A stretch of DNA of 64,000 nt from Xiphias gladius (Eukaryota; Chordata; Actinopteri; Istiophoriformes; Xiphiidae). The DNA is taken from the NCBI RefSeq assembly GCF_016859285.1, contig NC_053412.1:5455789-5519788 (forward strand). Direction: 5' to 3'. The position numbers and the translations under genes were made by a program. Shown one piece after another: positions 13,235-29,884 of this stretch (positions are counted from its first letter, which is position 1; each line of letters starts with the position of its first letter). The notes under the pieces are model-generated. The model was not told where the DNA came from. It did not search any database and was given only the letters and a program-made list of their open reading frames with translations.

Positions 13235-16200
13235 CTCTTCCACACTGCACTGACAGAATTATTATATACTTATTCTTCAAAAAAGTCACTATCCAAATCT
13301 GGAAAAATTTAGAGCTGTAGACAATTTTCATTCCTTATTTCAAATGGTTGAGATTTAAAAAGTACTTACAAAAAAGAGCAACATCTGTTTCGTTCTTGGG
13401 TTTGCTGTCGCTCAGGTGATCTCGGGGGGTCAGCCATTAATTGTAAGGGCGTTTTTAGGTGGTGCAGTCCATGGGCAATCCTGTCATAGGGCAGGATACT
13501 GAACCCGAAATTGCGATGCATACGAGAAGCAGTATAAGTCAGTTTGAACAAAAGCATATGCCAAATTAATGAAATGTAATATTTGCAAATAAAAGAAGGA
13601 ATTGCATTTCAACACATTTTTCTTTCATTCCAAAAACAGAATTGCGTTTATCAAAGTTTGTTTTGGATCTTTTACCTTTTCCTTCATAAGAAGCAGTTTT
13701 CACCGAACAGATTTGTTTTTGTAACATTTGTTGCATAGGTGAGTGGAACCTGTGCTCCTCAATAACAAAGAGTCACTTGGTTTTGATAAAAATCTCTCTA
13801 TTTTTGCTTCAGTGACAGTTTCTTTTTAGCCCTGGCCTGCAGCACTGTTAGCTGCCTGCTCTCATTGGAAAAGAAAGACCCTCTGCAATCTGTTTAAAAC
13901 ACAAAAGCCAGGCCTGACCACAAGCAATTATGACTGGCACCCGTATCTGTAAGCAGTGACATGCCTCTGTTCCTCATCATTTGTTTATCGAGCGGTAGAG
14001 TCCCCCATCTGGAATCGGTCAGGAGAGGAGCACAGAGGAGAGATGGAAATTTGATTATTTTCAAAGCCAAGCTGGAGGTGATAAAAGACTTGTGGCTCAT
14101 CACCAAGTGGAGCCGGCTGTGGTTGTAAGCATTGGCACAGAGTTTCAGAGGAGCCAGCATCCATTCTCGGGCGAGCCTTCTTTGTTGCATGGAATTGTCA
14201 TCAAGCGACGGGTGTGGAGGTGTCTGAGGAGTTTTCATCCGAGTGGAGTTCATGCGCAAGTTGGAGGACTGAAAAAAAATAAGCAGGAACATTGTTTGAA
14301 AAATGGATTCTGCCTGGTCAGTGTTGTTGAGATGTGAAGAGGACACAGTTAAGTCAGGTAGATTTTTACTGTTGAGCTACATATATAGTGGGATCAAATT
14401 TGGTTCCTTCAGTAACATGATGCAACAATAACACAAAGCAGGAAAACAGTATAAAGGACTACAGAAAGTGTGAATATACAACGAGTATAACACAGTGCAG
14501 CACTACACAGAAACACAGGTTCCAATAATATAACATGACATTCCATAGTACGCCTTGTTAAATGTCAAATTTAAAAGTTTGAAAACTCAATCCACCACTG
14601 GGAAGGACTTGGCAAAATAAAAGATCTCCACCGAATAGCACAGCAATTCCTCGCACCTAGTGTGTTTGTATTACATGCCTCTAGAAAGACAACAAACAAA
14701 GGACAGTGAAGGAGGCAACTAGCATACCTGCATCACCCTCTCATCTTGCCTCTCAGAAATCGTGTGTTGGAAATCTTCTCTAGATGAACGAAAATAAATC
14801 ATTTTATCTGGTCTATACACACTCTCCAGAACAGTTGTGTCTCCCAGTGCCTGAAACTTCTCATTTGATATACGGGTCACAAGCGTCATCCAATCATGTT
14901 TCGCCCAACTGAGGAGCAACTCGCCGTTCTTGGACTTCAGCTTGTTTGACAGATTAAACAAACGAGATGTAGAGATGCTGGTATAGGGTTTTTCTTACCT
15001 TTGAACTGAGCCGGGTCAGTGGTTTCCCCCCGTTTCCACCGTTGAACAGGTGTTTTCAGTTTTCAAACCAGATCCTGCAGGAAATGGAGATGCTCAGTAG
15101 CACATTTTTTCGACTAATTTCTATGGGAAGATTGTGTTGATAGCTGAACTCGTGTATGTCCCTTTTTTTTTGGTGGATATGGTATCATCTGTTGTGCAGC
15201 AAGAAAAGCAGTGGTAAGCAGCTGGACACAGGGCTGTGCTCTCCCTCTCTAGTAAAAGTGGCATATTTCAGATTTTATGCTAAAACAAGCAACCGGTGAC
15301 AAAGCACACAGCCTCTGGTATTGTCAGGTCTCTTTTGGGCCGCATTTACTGAAAACAATCCAGGAAGAATCACTTTTCACGTGCAACTTTGGTCAGATGA
15401 ATCACACAAATCTGAAATTTCAACTCATCCTGATATACTGCCCAGTCTCCGACACCATGTGAATTTGTTATTTCAACAGAAATGTTGGCTGTACGATCAG
15501 AAAGATCAGATATTACAAAGAATTTCAGCTCCACGGGGCTTTTTCTTTAAATAGCTCCATTAATCTTGCCCATCGCCACATATTTGCTGATCGATAAGTT
15601 AGAATGGAAAGCATATGGTTGTGCTGGAAAAAAGGGTGTCTGGAAATTACCTGTTAAAGCAAAAGGTGGAATTGTTTTCTTTTCTGAGTCCGGCGATGAA
15701 AAAATCTCCCTGTAGCCCCAGAAATAGACCAGTTTCTGGCAAATATTGTTTACTTTACTGGATTCCTCTTAGATTCTGCCAAGGCAGTTGCGGATCTTCC
15801 TTGGGTCCTCACATTAAAAGACATCCAAGTAAAACATTAATAGAAACGCCAGAGCAAGTTCCTTAGGAAAAAATGCAATAGATTAAAAAAAAACAACAAA
15901 GCAGCCGATCTTGCACAACAACACAAAACTATCAGTAATATCAGGAAATTGTTCCCTAGTCTGGGATCAAGTAATAACTAATAGTCATTCATCAATACAG
16001 AAAGTGGGAGAACTGAAAAAGGTTCAGGTGTAACTCAAAATATAGCTTTCCTGATGAAAACAAGCTGTTTAGGAGGAGATAGGGTTCAGTGTGTTCAGCG
16101 TGATCTGAGTTTATGTATATATGTATATATTTTAATGCTGAAACAGAAAATGTCCTTAACCCTGCCCCAAGACATAAGGTCACCACAGATGCAACTGCCA

Positions 16201-17134
16201 AAAGCTGCATCCAACCTCCGAAATGAGATCTGTGACTCATGCGGCTCGTCCTGTTAGTGGGATAGGATGTGTTTTTGTCTGCTTCGTCTCTGTAAGCCCT
16301 GAAGACTGACGTATCCTTGGAGGTCGGAGGGAACATGTGTTTCAAAGCACCGGCCTGTCCTCTTTGTTTTGCTGACTTATTGTTTTACGGAGGTCGTCTC
16401 GTTTCCTTGCCAAGCATATGTTCCTTCTTTGTCTGCAGAGAATAGCTTGCTTTGCACGAGTACAAAGGGTTTTGACTACGGCAACGATCAGTTTGTGAAA
16501 TCATGTTCAATTTAGAAGATCAATACTTGAGGATCTATCTCTTGCTGGCTCTGCGTCTGAAAAATATGTTTAACAAATGATTTGTTCTGGCACTTGGGTT
16601 TGGGGAAACATTTAAAAACTGTTTAGTCTGGTCATAATAGCAGTACATGGCACTGAAACACTTAAATAACCAAGTTTTAGTCAGTTGACAAGCTGTTTTC
16701 AATTTAAGCTTTTAAACTGTCTATTTAACTATCATTGCCCAATTTTCTCTACAAAACATTCATTAGAAACTTAAAACCACACATTTAGTACTTTATTTGA
16801 GAAGTTATTGTCATTTTGACTGACCTGGCCAGGTAGTACTTTAGATTTGATTGATTAGATTATTTTGTTAATGGCTACTTTATTTCTGCTGTGGTTTTTC
16901 GGGTCGGTTTTTCAACTGTGGTGAAACAAACAATGCATGTGCTACAGTGTTTGCTTTTTTGCAGACATGCTAAATACATGTATTTCCATTCATCTGAAAG
17001 CCTGTCCGCTTACCTTACACTTGCACTACTTTTTAAAAATGAGTTAATGATCTCACAAATCAGACGTGACTACTCAGATATCTGTATATGATGCTGCCGA
17101 CCTAAGCTTCTCGAGATACTTTATAAGCACCTTT
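13233..17134. other. Non-coding spacer, nothing recognised
   Basis: About 3.9 kb without a recognisable gene. The longest minus-strand frame (about 13894-14346) has no domain, signal or repeat content that I can identify, and I treat it as chance. Confidence 0.4.
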
Positions 17135-17765
17135 ATTCATTTTTATTATTAATAAAGCACATTTCAAAAAACCCAAATTACAAAGTCCTTCACACAAGGC
17201 AGCAAATTATAATCAAGAAGAGTTTAAAACCTAATCTAAACTTTTTAATAAAATAGATAAAAGCAGTTTCAGAAATATTAGATAAAAGAGATAAAGAGAA
17301 ACAGTCAAGTGAGATAAAAAAAAAAACTCAAGTAAAATCAGGATAAGTTCTTTGATAAAAGTATGTTTTAAGAAAAGGATTAAAGTCCCTGAACCCGAAG
17401 ACTAAGCCGGGCTTCTGGAACAGATAAAAATAATCCTCTGCCCAAGGATCTCAAACCATATGCAGGCTTGTATAATGAGTCCAGACCACAAAGAACCTTA
17501 AAAGTCATCAAAAACATCTTAAAATCAATTCTTAAACATAGTGGGAGCCAGTGTAAGGAGGCTAAAAGAGGTGCTAATGTGGCCAAGCCTCTTGGTTCAG
17601 GTTAAAAGCCCGGCAGTTGAGTTCTGTACTGTCTGTTGTCCGTAGAGCCTGGGTTAAGTATTTCTAAGACAATACGTGAGTGGTACGCTGCATAAAACTA
17701 GATTAGTATCCAACAAGACACCAAGATTTCTTGCTGCAGGCTTGATCGGTTCTAATTAACATGAG
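17135..17765 (-). mobile_element. LINE reverse-transcriptase ORF C-terminal remnant
   Basis: On the minus strand, 17590-17380 encodes LASLHWLPLCLRIDFKMFL, then TFKVLCGLDSLYKP and SLGRGLFLSVPEARL. This matches the conserved C-terminal part of fish non-LTR retrotransposon ORF2 proteins, which typically read ASLHWLPVxxRIDFK, then FKALxGLAP, then RSLGRGLLxVPR. The surrounding AT-rich bases, 17135-17380 and 17590-17765, appear to belong to the same insertion. No endonuclease or RT catalytic core is present, so it is a strongly 5'-truncated, diverged copy. Confidence 0.6.
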
Positions 17766-20164
17766 AATTTGTAGTTGTAGTTGTTGTAGTTCTAAAAACT
17801 GACGAACAGTGAAACAAACTGTACTGACTTTCCATATGTGGTCATCCGGTCTCATAGCTGTACGTACTCTGTAGTCTCTGTCCATGGTGCTGGACCTATA
17901 CATTGTAAATGGCATTTCTCACTTTGAGAGGCCTCTAAATTCAGTCAGATGGGTGTGTTGACCTGTAACGGTGGATTAAATGATCATTAAGTGCTTCCTA
18001 TGAGGTTTTGTTTACAGGTTATGTAGCCTTTTTAAGTCAATTTCCACAAACCAGTCTTCAGGTTGCTGTCCTTATCAGATTACTGTTTTTGTTGTATTTC
18101 AGCAGCTGGGTGGCCATGGATATATAGAGCCTTTATAATTGCAGAAAAACAGCAGATAAGTTGAACATTTTAGCCTGAGATTTCCGAATTCTCTGCACTT
18201 ACCAAGCCCAGTACTAAACCAGATGACGTTTCAATAATCTCCCAGACGGGCTGCAAGGATACAGTTTTATAATTTTCCAGTTGATTACATTTATTTTTAA
18301 TACTCCCATCCCCGCATTCCTCAAGGAAAAGGGTGTGTCTCAGCATAACTGCATCAGGGCCAAAATATGTCTACCAGGTGCGGATGGCACCTTAGTGTTA
18401 CGAACCCCAGGCCTCTGGGAAAGGTCACCACCTGACATTCATCGAGCCTGACATTCATGTTTTTTGCAGGGCCCAGCAGGACTGCAGCTCACACCTGGCT
18501 GGAATCCCGTGCATGGCCACCATCCCACTCATGCCTTGGAAACGACCCAGGGAAGCGACCTAAAGTGAGGGGAAGTAGAGGAGAAACCAGACGAAGGAGG
18601 CGCAGGCCAAAGAAGGTGGCGACCACCAGTTTGAGAGTAAGAGAGTTTTGTGGTTTCGCATGGTGGCAGGCTGTTGATGCAAACCGAATACGAATGAAAA
18701 TTAAAGACGTGAATCGCATGTCAACCTCAGCTGCGTACATTTTAGTTCATATGTGCGATTCAGTGTGCAACTATCACCTGAGTTTATGTGGATGTACATA
18801 ATGTTATGAAGCAAAATACTGTACAGTACTGACTTCAGTGAAAAGTTGGGTAACTTTAACTGTGAATAAGTGCTGTTAATATCAAAGTCATACATAGCTT
18901 TCATTATGGTCATTAACTATAAGGCTCATTCCATACATAGCCAGAAATTTTGAAATTCTTAGATTATTAGTCTTAATTCTCACCCACTAATCCAACTACC
19001 TAAGAAATGTTCGACTTGCGACAAAACAAACTCTGTAAAAAAAATTTAAAAATATTTTTTTAGTCATTTGTATCTTCCCACAAAATTCCACAGTCATCAT
19101 CTTCAGCCTGACACTACTTAGCTTGCTTTCTTTAAATAACTGCCCAGAAAAATGTAAGCAAGTCTAATTTCCATTGTTTCAGCTCTCCAAAAACTTCGAT
19201 CTTCTTGGTTCTGTTTCAGGACACACAAATACCACAGAGGAGTAAAACATACATTCGCCCATCACTGTTTATTTTCTCACTGTGCTCTTGGCAGCACTTT
19301 CCCAGTCTCTTTAGCGCAGGCATGTTTAAAGGATTAAGGATTACGGCGGCGTCCTCTGTGGGGCCTCTTAATTATAATATATGTTTTAGCAGTGTATGCA
19401 ATGTAATTCACGTCAAGGAAAGAGACTGAGGCTTGTACACAGTGTGTTTGAATAGATGTGTAAACACAGGAAAGGAGAGGGTTTTTGTTTCTTTCGGAGT
19501 TTGAGCACAGTGGGTTTCATAAGACCCAGAGTGTCGGCTTTTGAAATCGTCTCTTCATTCGGCTGCTTGATCGAAGAGCACAGCCTGCTGGTCACAAACT
19601 AATATGAGGGCTGCTACGGTGAAGAATATCTGCTTTTATAAAAGCGTCAAATGCTGTTTGTGCAGTTTGCCTGGGTCTGGGGACCACAGATTTATAGCAG
19701 AAAGACATTGTTACATACTGAAGCTGTGAAGCATGAAAGATGCAGGCTATCCTTTAAGAAGAGCTGATAAAAGACATGATCCGGGTGCATTAGGGGAAGT
19801 ATATGACTCACACAAGGGACCTAAAGTCAGGATAGCCTAGCCTCTGATGCTTTGATTTTGACCGTCCTCTTTTTTTTTATTTCTCTCGCGCAAGTCCCCC
19901 GACTTTATGGAAGGCCAGCGTGGAGCGCCCCTTTAAATACAGGAGTCACGGTGTTGTTGTGCCAACAAGCCACATGTGCCAGCATTTAATCAAAATTACA
20001 CAGAGTGAGGAAAACACACAGACCAAGGCTAAATGCGGGAAACTTCTGATAATAAGCCAAAATAAGAACACAAATAATTACAATTTGTACAACAGTTACA
20101 ATTTTAGCGAAAATTTGATTAGATACCATGTTTGACATTTTATTTTCTTCTCCACCACAGAAAA
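17766..20164. other. Spacer upstream of col8a1 with one candidate non-coding exon
   Basis: No coding exon was recognised. The interval 18470-18564 is bounded by TTTTTTGCAG (acceptor) and GTGAGG (donor) and is GC-richer than its surroundings. It could be a non-coding col8a1 exon or chance. The coding exon of col8a1 is preceded by CTCCACCACAG at 20150-20160, so splicing from upstream is required. Confidence 0.3.
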
Positions 20165-23100
20165 ATGGTGGCTGCACCCCTCCGTTCTTTCTGTCTCCTC
20201 ATCACAGTGTTCCAGCTGTGTTTATTACGCCTGGCCCATTGTGGGGCGTATTATGGACATAAGCAGCTGCCTCAACAGCACCAGCCCCAACAGCACCAGC
20301 CCCTGCCACAGTACAATGATGGGTATCCTCAGCAACAGTTTATGGGGAACGAGATGCCACTTATGCCAATGGTGCCTCAGTATGGACAAGAGCTTCCTCA
20401 GCTGCCTTTGCAAATGGGCAAAGAGAGGCCACTGACTGAGGGCAAAGGTGAGGTCAACTTGTTACTGGAAAATGTTCTTAATGTTTGATTTTACAAAAGG
20501 ACAGTCCTAATCAAATTATTATTAATTATTATCAATCAAATAACACAATCTGTTTGAAGTTTTAATGGATACAGAAAGACATTAAGAGTTCTAATTTAAC
20601 GCATATAAACTCTTAGTTTTCCTGTTTACACAAACACACACATGACGAGATGTAATGATTTTAACACTCAGAACCATTCTGAAGGGAGAGTCAAATAAAA
20701 CATAAAACATCATAATTCTGTTTAAACCACTCAAAAAAGTTTGCTTTTATGATATGCCTTAAATCCTGTTCTCATTACAGTCTAAAAATATGTACCAACA
20801 TCTGTTTATTGCATTTAATTTGATTTTAAAGATGAAAATCTTAGTTTGTATTCAAAGCTTGGACGAAAAATATTATATGGCTATATGGCTATATATTTTT
20901 ATTATTATTATTTTTATGTATTTATTTTTTTAAAAGCCCAAGTATTGTATTAGCATTAGCAAATCTTAAATAGTTCATTCCTTAATTATCACACAAGAAA
21001 ATGGCTTGATAGCAGTTTTTAGTTTTTAGTTGTCGCTAAAAACCATCTATTCTAAAATATATAAAGAAATATTCGGTTGAAATGGAGGAGAACCTCTAAG
21101 GAAACTTGGCTTGAAAGTGATTTAAAATTGCATTATTCATTTTGCACTGTCCACTAAATTGTTTCCTCTTTTTCCCAGGACAAACATTCCCCCGAGGGGC
21201 TAAAGGCCCACCTCCCCCAGGTCCTGGTGGAGAAGGTCTCAGAGAGGGACCACAAGGAATTCAGGGCCCCCCTGGACCAACAGGACCACCAGGACCACAA
21301 GGCCCCCCAGGACTACCAGGCCAGGGATTGCCAGGGTTACCTGGAAAGCCAGGGCCTCCTGGTCCTCAAGGTTACCCAGGAATAGGAAAACCTGGCATGC
21401 CAGGATTGCCAGGAAAACCTGGAGGACCTGGATTACCAGGACCAAAAGGTGACCTTGGCCCTAATGGTGGTGAAGGACCAACTGGACTTCCTGGACCTGC
21501 AGGGCTCCCAGGTCCCCCTGGACTCCCTGGTATTTCAAAACCAGGAGGCCAGGGGCTCCCAGGACAGCCCGGTCCTCTAGGGGAGCCTGGTCAAAAAGGT
21601 CTACCTGGGCTACCTGGTCCTCCAGGCCCCATAGGAGACAAAGGAATTGGTCTACCTGGCTTGCCGGGTTTGAAAGGACCTGGCGGACCGCCAGGTCCAC
21701 CTGGACATGTGGGCATCCCTGGCATTGGTAAACCTGGCCTCAATGGTCTCCCTGGACAACCAGGGATACCAGGAAAGCCTGGTCCTCCTGGGGAGGCAGG
21801 ACTAGCAGGGCCACCTGGTGAAAGAGGTCATCCAGGACCACCAGGCTTGCCAGGAATTGGAAAACCAGGAAAAGATGGTTTTCGAGGGCAACCAGGGCCC
21901 TCGGGAGGGAAAGGGGAACCAGGTGCTCCTGGTTTACCAGGGGGTCCAGGATTGCCAGGCTATGGTAAACCAGGGTTTCCAGGACCTAAGGGTCACAAGG
22001 GACATGCTGGTCTTCCTGGACCTCCAGGCCCTAAAGGTGATAAAGGCCATGGAGGTCTTCCAGGGGTCGTTGGTCCCACTGGCCCTAGTGGTATGCCTGG
22101 CCCACCAGGTCCAATAGGGCCACCCGGTAGTCTTGGTTTCCCAGGGCAAAAGGGAGAGGATGGAGCTGGGGGACCAAAAGGAAATCCAGGAATTAAGGGT
22201 GAATTTGGGCCTCCAGGTCTTCCGGGACAGCCTGGTAGGTCCGGAGAGGGTGGATTACCAGGACCAAAAGGTGACCTTGGCCCTAATGGTGGTGAAGGAC
22301 CAACTGGACTTCCTGGACCTGCAGGGCTCCCAGGTCCCCCTGGACTCCCTGGTATTTCAAAACCAGGAGGCCAGGGGCTCCCAGGACAGCCCGGTCCTCT
22401 AGGGGAGCCTGGTCAAAAAGGTCTACCTGGGCTACCTGGTCCTCCAGGCCCCATAGGAGACAAAGGAATTGGTCTACCTGGCTTGCCGGGTTTGAAAGGA
22501 CCTGGCGGACCGCCAGGTCCACCTGGACATGTGGGCATCCCTGGCATTGGTAAACCTGGCCTCAATGGTCTCCCTGGACAACCAGGGATACCAGGAAAGC
22601 CTGGTCCTCCTGGGGAGGCAGGACTAGCAGGGCCACCTGGTGAAAGAGGTCATCCAGGACCACCAGGCTTGCCAGGAATTGGAAAACCAGGAAAAGATGG
22701 TTTTCGAGGGCAACCAGGGCCCTCGGGAGGGAAAGGGGAACCAGGTGCTCCTGGTTTACCAGGGGGTCCAGGATTGCCAGGCTATGGTAAACCAGGGTTT
22801 CCAGGACCTAAGGGTCACAAGGGACATGCTGGTCTTCCTGGACCTCCAGGCCCTAAAGGTGATAAAGGCCATGGAGGTCTTCCAGGGGTCGTTGGTCCCA
22901 CTGGCCCTAGTGGTATGCCTGGCCCACCAGGTCCAATAGGGCCACCCGGTAGTCTTGGTTTCCCAGGGCAAAAGGGAGAGGATGGAGCTGGGGGACCAAA
23001 AGGAAATCCAGGAATTAAGGGTGAATTTGGGCCTCCAGGTCTTCCGGGACAGCCTGGTAGGTCCGGAGAGGGTGGATTACCAGGACCAAGAGGTTTACCA

Positions 23101-23955
23101 GGGCCCATGGGGCCAAAAGGAGAAGCTGGTATCAGGGGTTTACCTGGTGCCCCTGGTGCTGCAGGATTACCAGGACCGAGAGGAGAGGGGGGGCAACCTG
23201 GAGAGACAGGCCACCAGGGACCACAGGGAATTCCAGGACTTACAGGACCAGGGGGACCAATTGGACCTCCCGGGCTGCCAGGGCAAAAAGGTGAAACAGG
23301 CCTGCCTGGTAAACCTGGATATCCTGGTGACGGAAAGCCAGGCCCCCCTGGTCATATTGGTCTTCAAGGTAACCCTGGACCCAGTGGCCCCCCTGGACAT
23401 CCAGGGCAGCCAGGACAACCTGGACCCCCTGGTCCTCCAGGACTACCTTCTGTATCTCCTGACCTAGGACAGATCCTCCCTGTGAGCGGCCCATACAGTG
23501 GCCAAAAACAAGGGTACAAGCAAGCAAGGAATGGAGGCGAGATTGGTGGAAATGTCCTGGAGATGCCTGCGTTCACAGCTAAGCTCACAAATCCATTCCC
23601 TCCTGTTGGCTCTCCAGTAATCTTTGACAAACTCCTGCACAACGGCAATCAAGACTACAATCCCCAAACTGGTATTTTCACCTGTAGCGTACCAGGGATC
23701 TACTACTTTGCCTACCATGTCCACTGCAAAGGAGGTAATGTGTGGGTGGCACTGATGAAGAACAATGAGCCAGTAATGTACACTTATGACGAGTACAAAA
23801 AGGGCTTGCTGGATCAGGCTTCAGGGAGTGCTGTACTCCCTTTACGACAAGGAGACACTGTGCACATACAGCTGCCATCGGACCAGGCTGCCGGACTTTA
23901 TGCTGGTCAGTATGTCCACTCAACATTTTCTGGCTACTTATTGTACCCAATGTAA
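20165..23955 (+). CDS. col8a1: Collagen type VIII alpha-1 chain with internally duplicated triple helix
   Basis: Coding exons are 20165-20447 and 21179-23955, giving 1,019 residues. The protein is secreted and short-chain (network-forming); family members form hexagonal lattices in basement membranes of vessels and Descemet's membrane. Residues 1-26 are a signal peptide ending LRLAHC, before [10 protein letters not shown], which matches vertebrate collagen VIII. A Pro/Gln-rich NC2 segment follows to about residue 95, then a long Gly-X-Y helix. The C-terminus (about 886-1019) is a complete C1q domain with [40 protein letters not shown] and an FSGYLLYPM end, nearly identical to human COL8A1. 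Human COL8A1 has 744 residues. The excess here is a 274-residue repeat (see the tandem-repeat entry); without it the chain is 745. The start follows an acceptor and gives the expected signal peptide. col8a2 and col10a1 fit less well because of the GAYYG and NC2 sequence. Which teleost co-orthologue (a or b) this is cannot be told. Confidence 0.96.
20448..21178. other. col8a1 intron between the two coding exons
   Basis: A 731-bp AT-rich intron with donor GGCAAAG|GTGAGG and acceptor TTTTTCCCAG|GACAAAC. Its position within the NC2 region matches the single coding intron of mammalian Col8a1. No other feature was seen apart from a short TATATGGC repeat near 20875-20895. Confidence 0.9.
21429..23072 (+). 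repeat. Exact 822-bp tandem duplication inside the col8a1 helix exon
   Basis: Copy 1 is 21429-22250 and copy 2 is 22251-23072. Read base by base in 60-base rows, the two copies show no difference that I could find. The breakpoint string TGGATTACCAGGACCAA occurs at the start of each copy and again at 23073-23089, directly after copy 2. This is what unequal exchange between two short homologies would leave. The unit is 274 codons and keeps frame and Gly-X-Y register. It contains five of the helix imperfections: one GISKP and four Gly-X dipeptides. Confidence 0.97.
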
Positions 23956-23967
23956 GAAATGTGTATA

Positions 23968-23973
23968 AATAAA
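23968..23973 (+). terminator. Polyadenylation signal candidate for col8a1
   Basis: AATAAA lies 13 bases after the stop codon, in the string ATAAATAAAGG. This is unusually close, so longer 3' UTR forms are likely. Other AATAAA motifs occur downstream, for example near 24788 and 25209. Confidence 0.4.
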
Positions 23974-28351
<4,378 letters not shown>

Positions 28352-29884
28352 GTTCACAGAAAGCATGCCTAGCGCTGAGATCTTCTGTTAGTTTGTAGGC
28401 CCGTGTGGGCAAAGAGGATCTTAACGCTGTGCCACTTTTTGGAAACCAGTAACTGAACTGGTGGATTGAGCCAGCCAAAACCAAGAGAAGAGACTCCAAA
28501 AAGTAATGTTGTCCTTCATGAATTTTTTTCTATATTTATATTTGACAATTGTTCAATTGCTTGCTGAAAATTAGTCCTTGGACAGCCTGTGATTGCTGCC
28601 ATTACTCTGTACTGTACATTAATCTGTCTGGCATTTCATCATTCACAATAATAAACTGTAAATGTTTTCTGATTCTGTCTGTACCACGTTATTTTAGGTA
28701 CTGACGATGTAAATACACCTTGAAAAAGACTGGAATAATGTGTAAGTTGATCTTTTGGAAAACAAATCCAAAAATAAATTTGAATATCAGACTGGATTGT
28801 CAGTCAGTCATAATTATTTTTAGCTACTACTACAAAAAACATGCTATTTTGCTTTCTCTTGTTTTCCTCGCCTCTGAACAGAGTTTCACTTCTAAACTTA
28901 CTCATTCAGTCATTTTGCCATTACCTGAGGCATGTGTGGGAAAGGGAGTTAAACTGAGCACAAAGCAAATGAAAGATGGATTATGAACCAAGATAGTTTT
29001 GCAGGTGATCTCTGGTTTACAAAAACTAATAATAATTAAATAACTTAAGACATTTAGATGTAATAAACTGAACTGAAATCAGTGAAACCAAACATTTACA
29101 TGAGTAGGGAAAGTCTAAACTGTATCCAAGAAAGCATCAAATTCAAGTTCAGAAAAGAGAGAGTACTAATTCTTTTGTAATGCTGGAATTCACACCCTCG
29201 ATGCACAGTTAACTTTTTAAAAGGGTCAGCACAATGTACTTTATATTTAACTCTAAAATGTAGTTAAATAGCGCGGTCAGAATATGTCAAAGTTTTCCAC
29301 ATAACTTACTTAATTTTGACATTTTAATAACATTTCCATACCGTCTAACTAAACCAATTTAACCTTTAGAAATGTATAGAAAAGTTGGAATAATTGAAAT
29401 CCAGTTCAAAAAGTTCAAAAAACTGTTTTATGATATAACATCAGACAAGATTTTCAGAATAAAACTATGTCAACACCTGAGTTCTCAACCTGATTAACAT
29501 AATTTTACATGTGAGAAATTACATGTATATTCTATTACAAACATATGACTATATGGACACCACAACAGAATGAAACAACCCATAACACGTTAACTGTTAA
29601 GTATTTCCAAGTCTGATATGCAGCATACCATTTCCATTCATATTTTCAATTAGCTCAAATGATTCTATATATCAAAAAGACAGTGAAATATCTCCAAACA
29701 ATTTTTTAATGGAAAAAAAAACAACTTTTTTATGCGTACAAGTCATAGCGTTGCTTTCTTTTGAGCATTACATAGTAAAGAACAATTTGGCATGTTTCAC
29801 AGAAACAACGACCATCTGCCTCTCTTTGGCAAATAATATTTTGATGGACCGGACTGTCTGACTGACAGTGATTTAGAGCTTCAC
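28352..29884. other. Convergent 3' region between jagn1 and nfkbiz-like
   Basis: The jagn1 3' UTR probably runs to the AATAAA near 28650. The rest must include the 3' UTR of the minus-strand nuclear IkB gene. I found no canonical minus-strand AATAAA close to its stop codon, so that UTR may be long or may use a variant signal. No other gene was seen. Confidence 0.5.
28650..28655 (+). terminator. Polyadenylation signal candidate for jagn1
   Basis: AATAAA within ACAATAATAAACTG, about 300 bases after the stop codon. It is followed by a TG/T-rich stretch (TGTAAATGTTTTCTGATTCTG) that fits a downstream element. Confidence 0.7.

Noticed and set aside
13894-14346. 150-residue minus-strand open frame
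   Set aside because: No domain, signal or homology is recognisable, and it lacks splice or promoter context.
18457-18801. 114-residue plus-strand frame with an Arg-rich block
   Set aside because: The block RRRRRRPKK comes from a purine-rich stretch; the frame crosses a plausible splice donor and shows no family similarity. Kept only as a possible non-coding exon.
21239-23527. Several sizeable open frames antisense or frame-shifted to col8a1
   Set aside because: The G/C-rich collagen repeat removes stop codons from other frames; each such frame also appears twice, 822 bp apart, as a shadow of the duplication.
20165-23955. Collagen X alpha-1 or collagen VIII alpha-2 as identity of the short-chain collagen
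   Set aside because: The GAYYG start of the mature chain, the NC2 composition, the eight-imperfection pattern and the C1q end all follow COL8A1 more closely.
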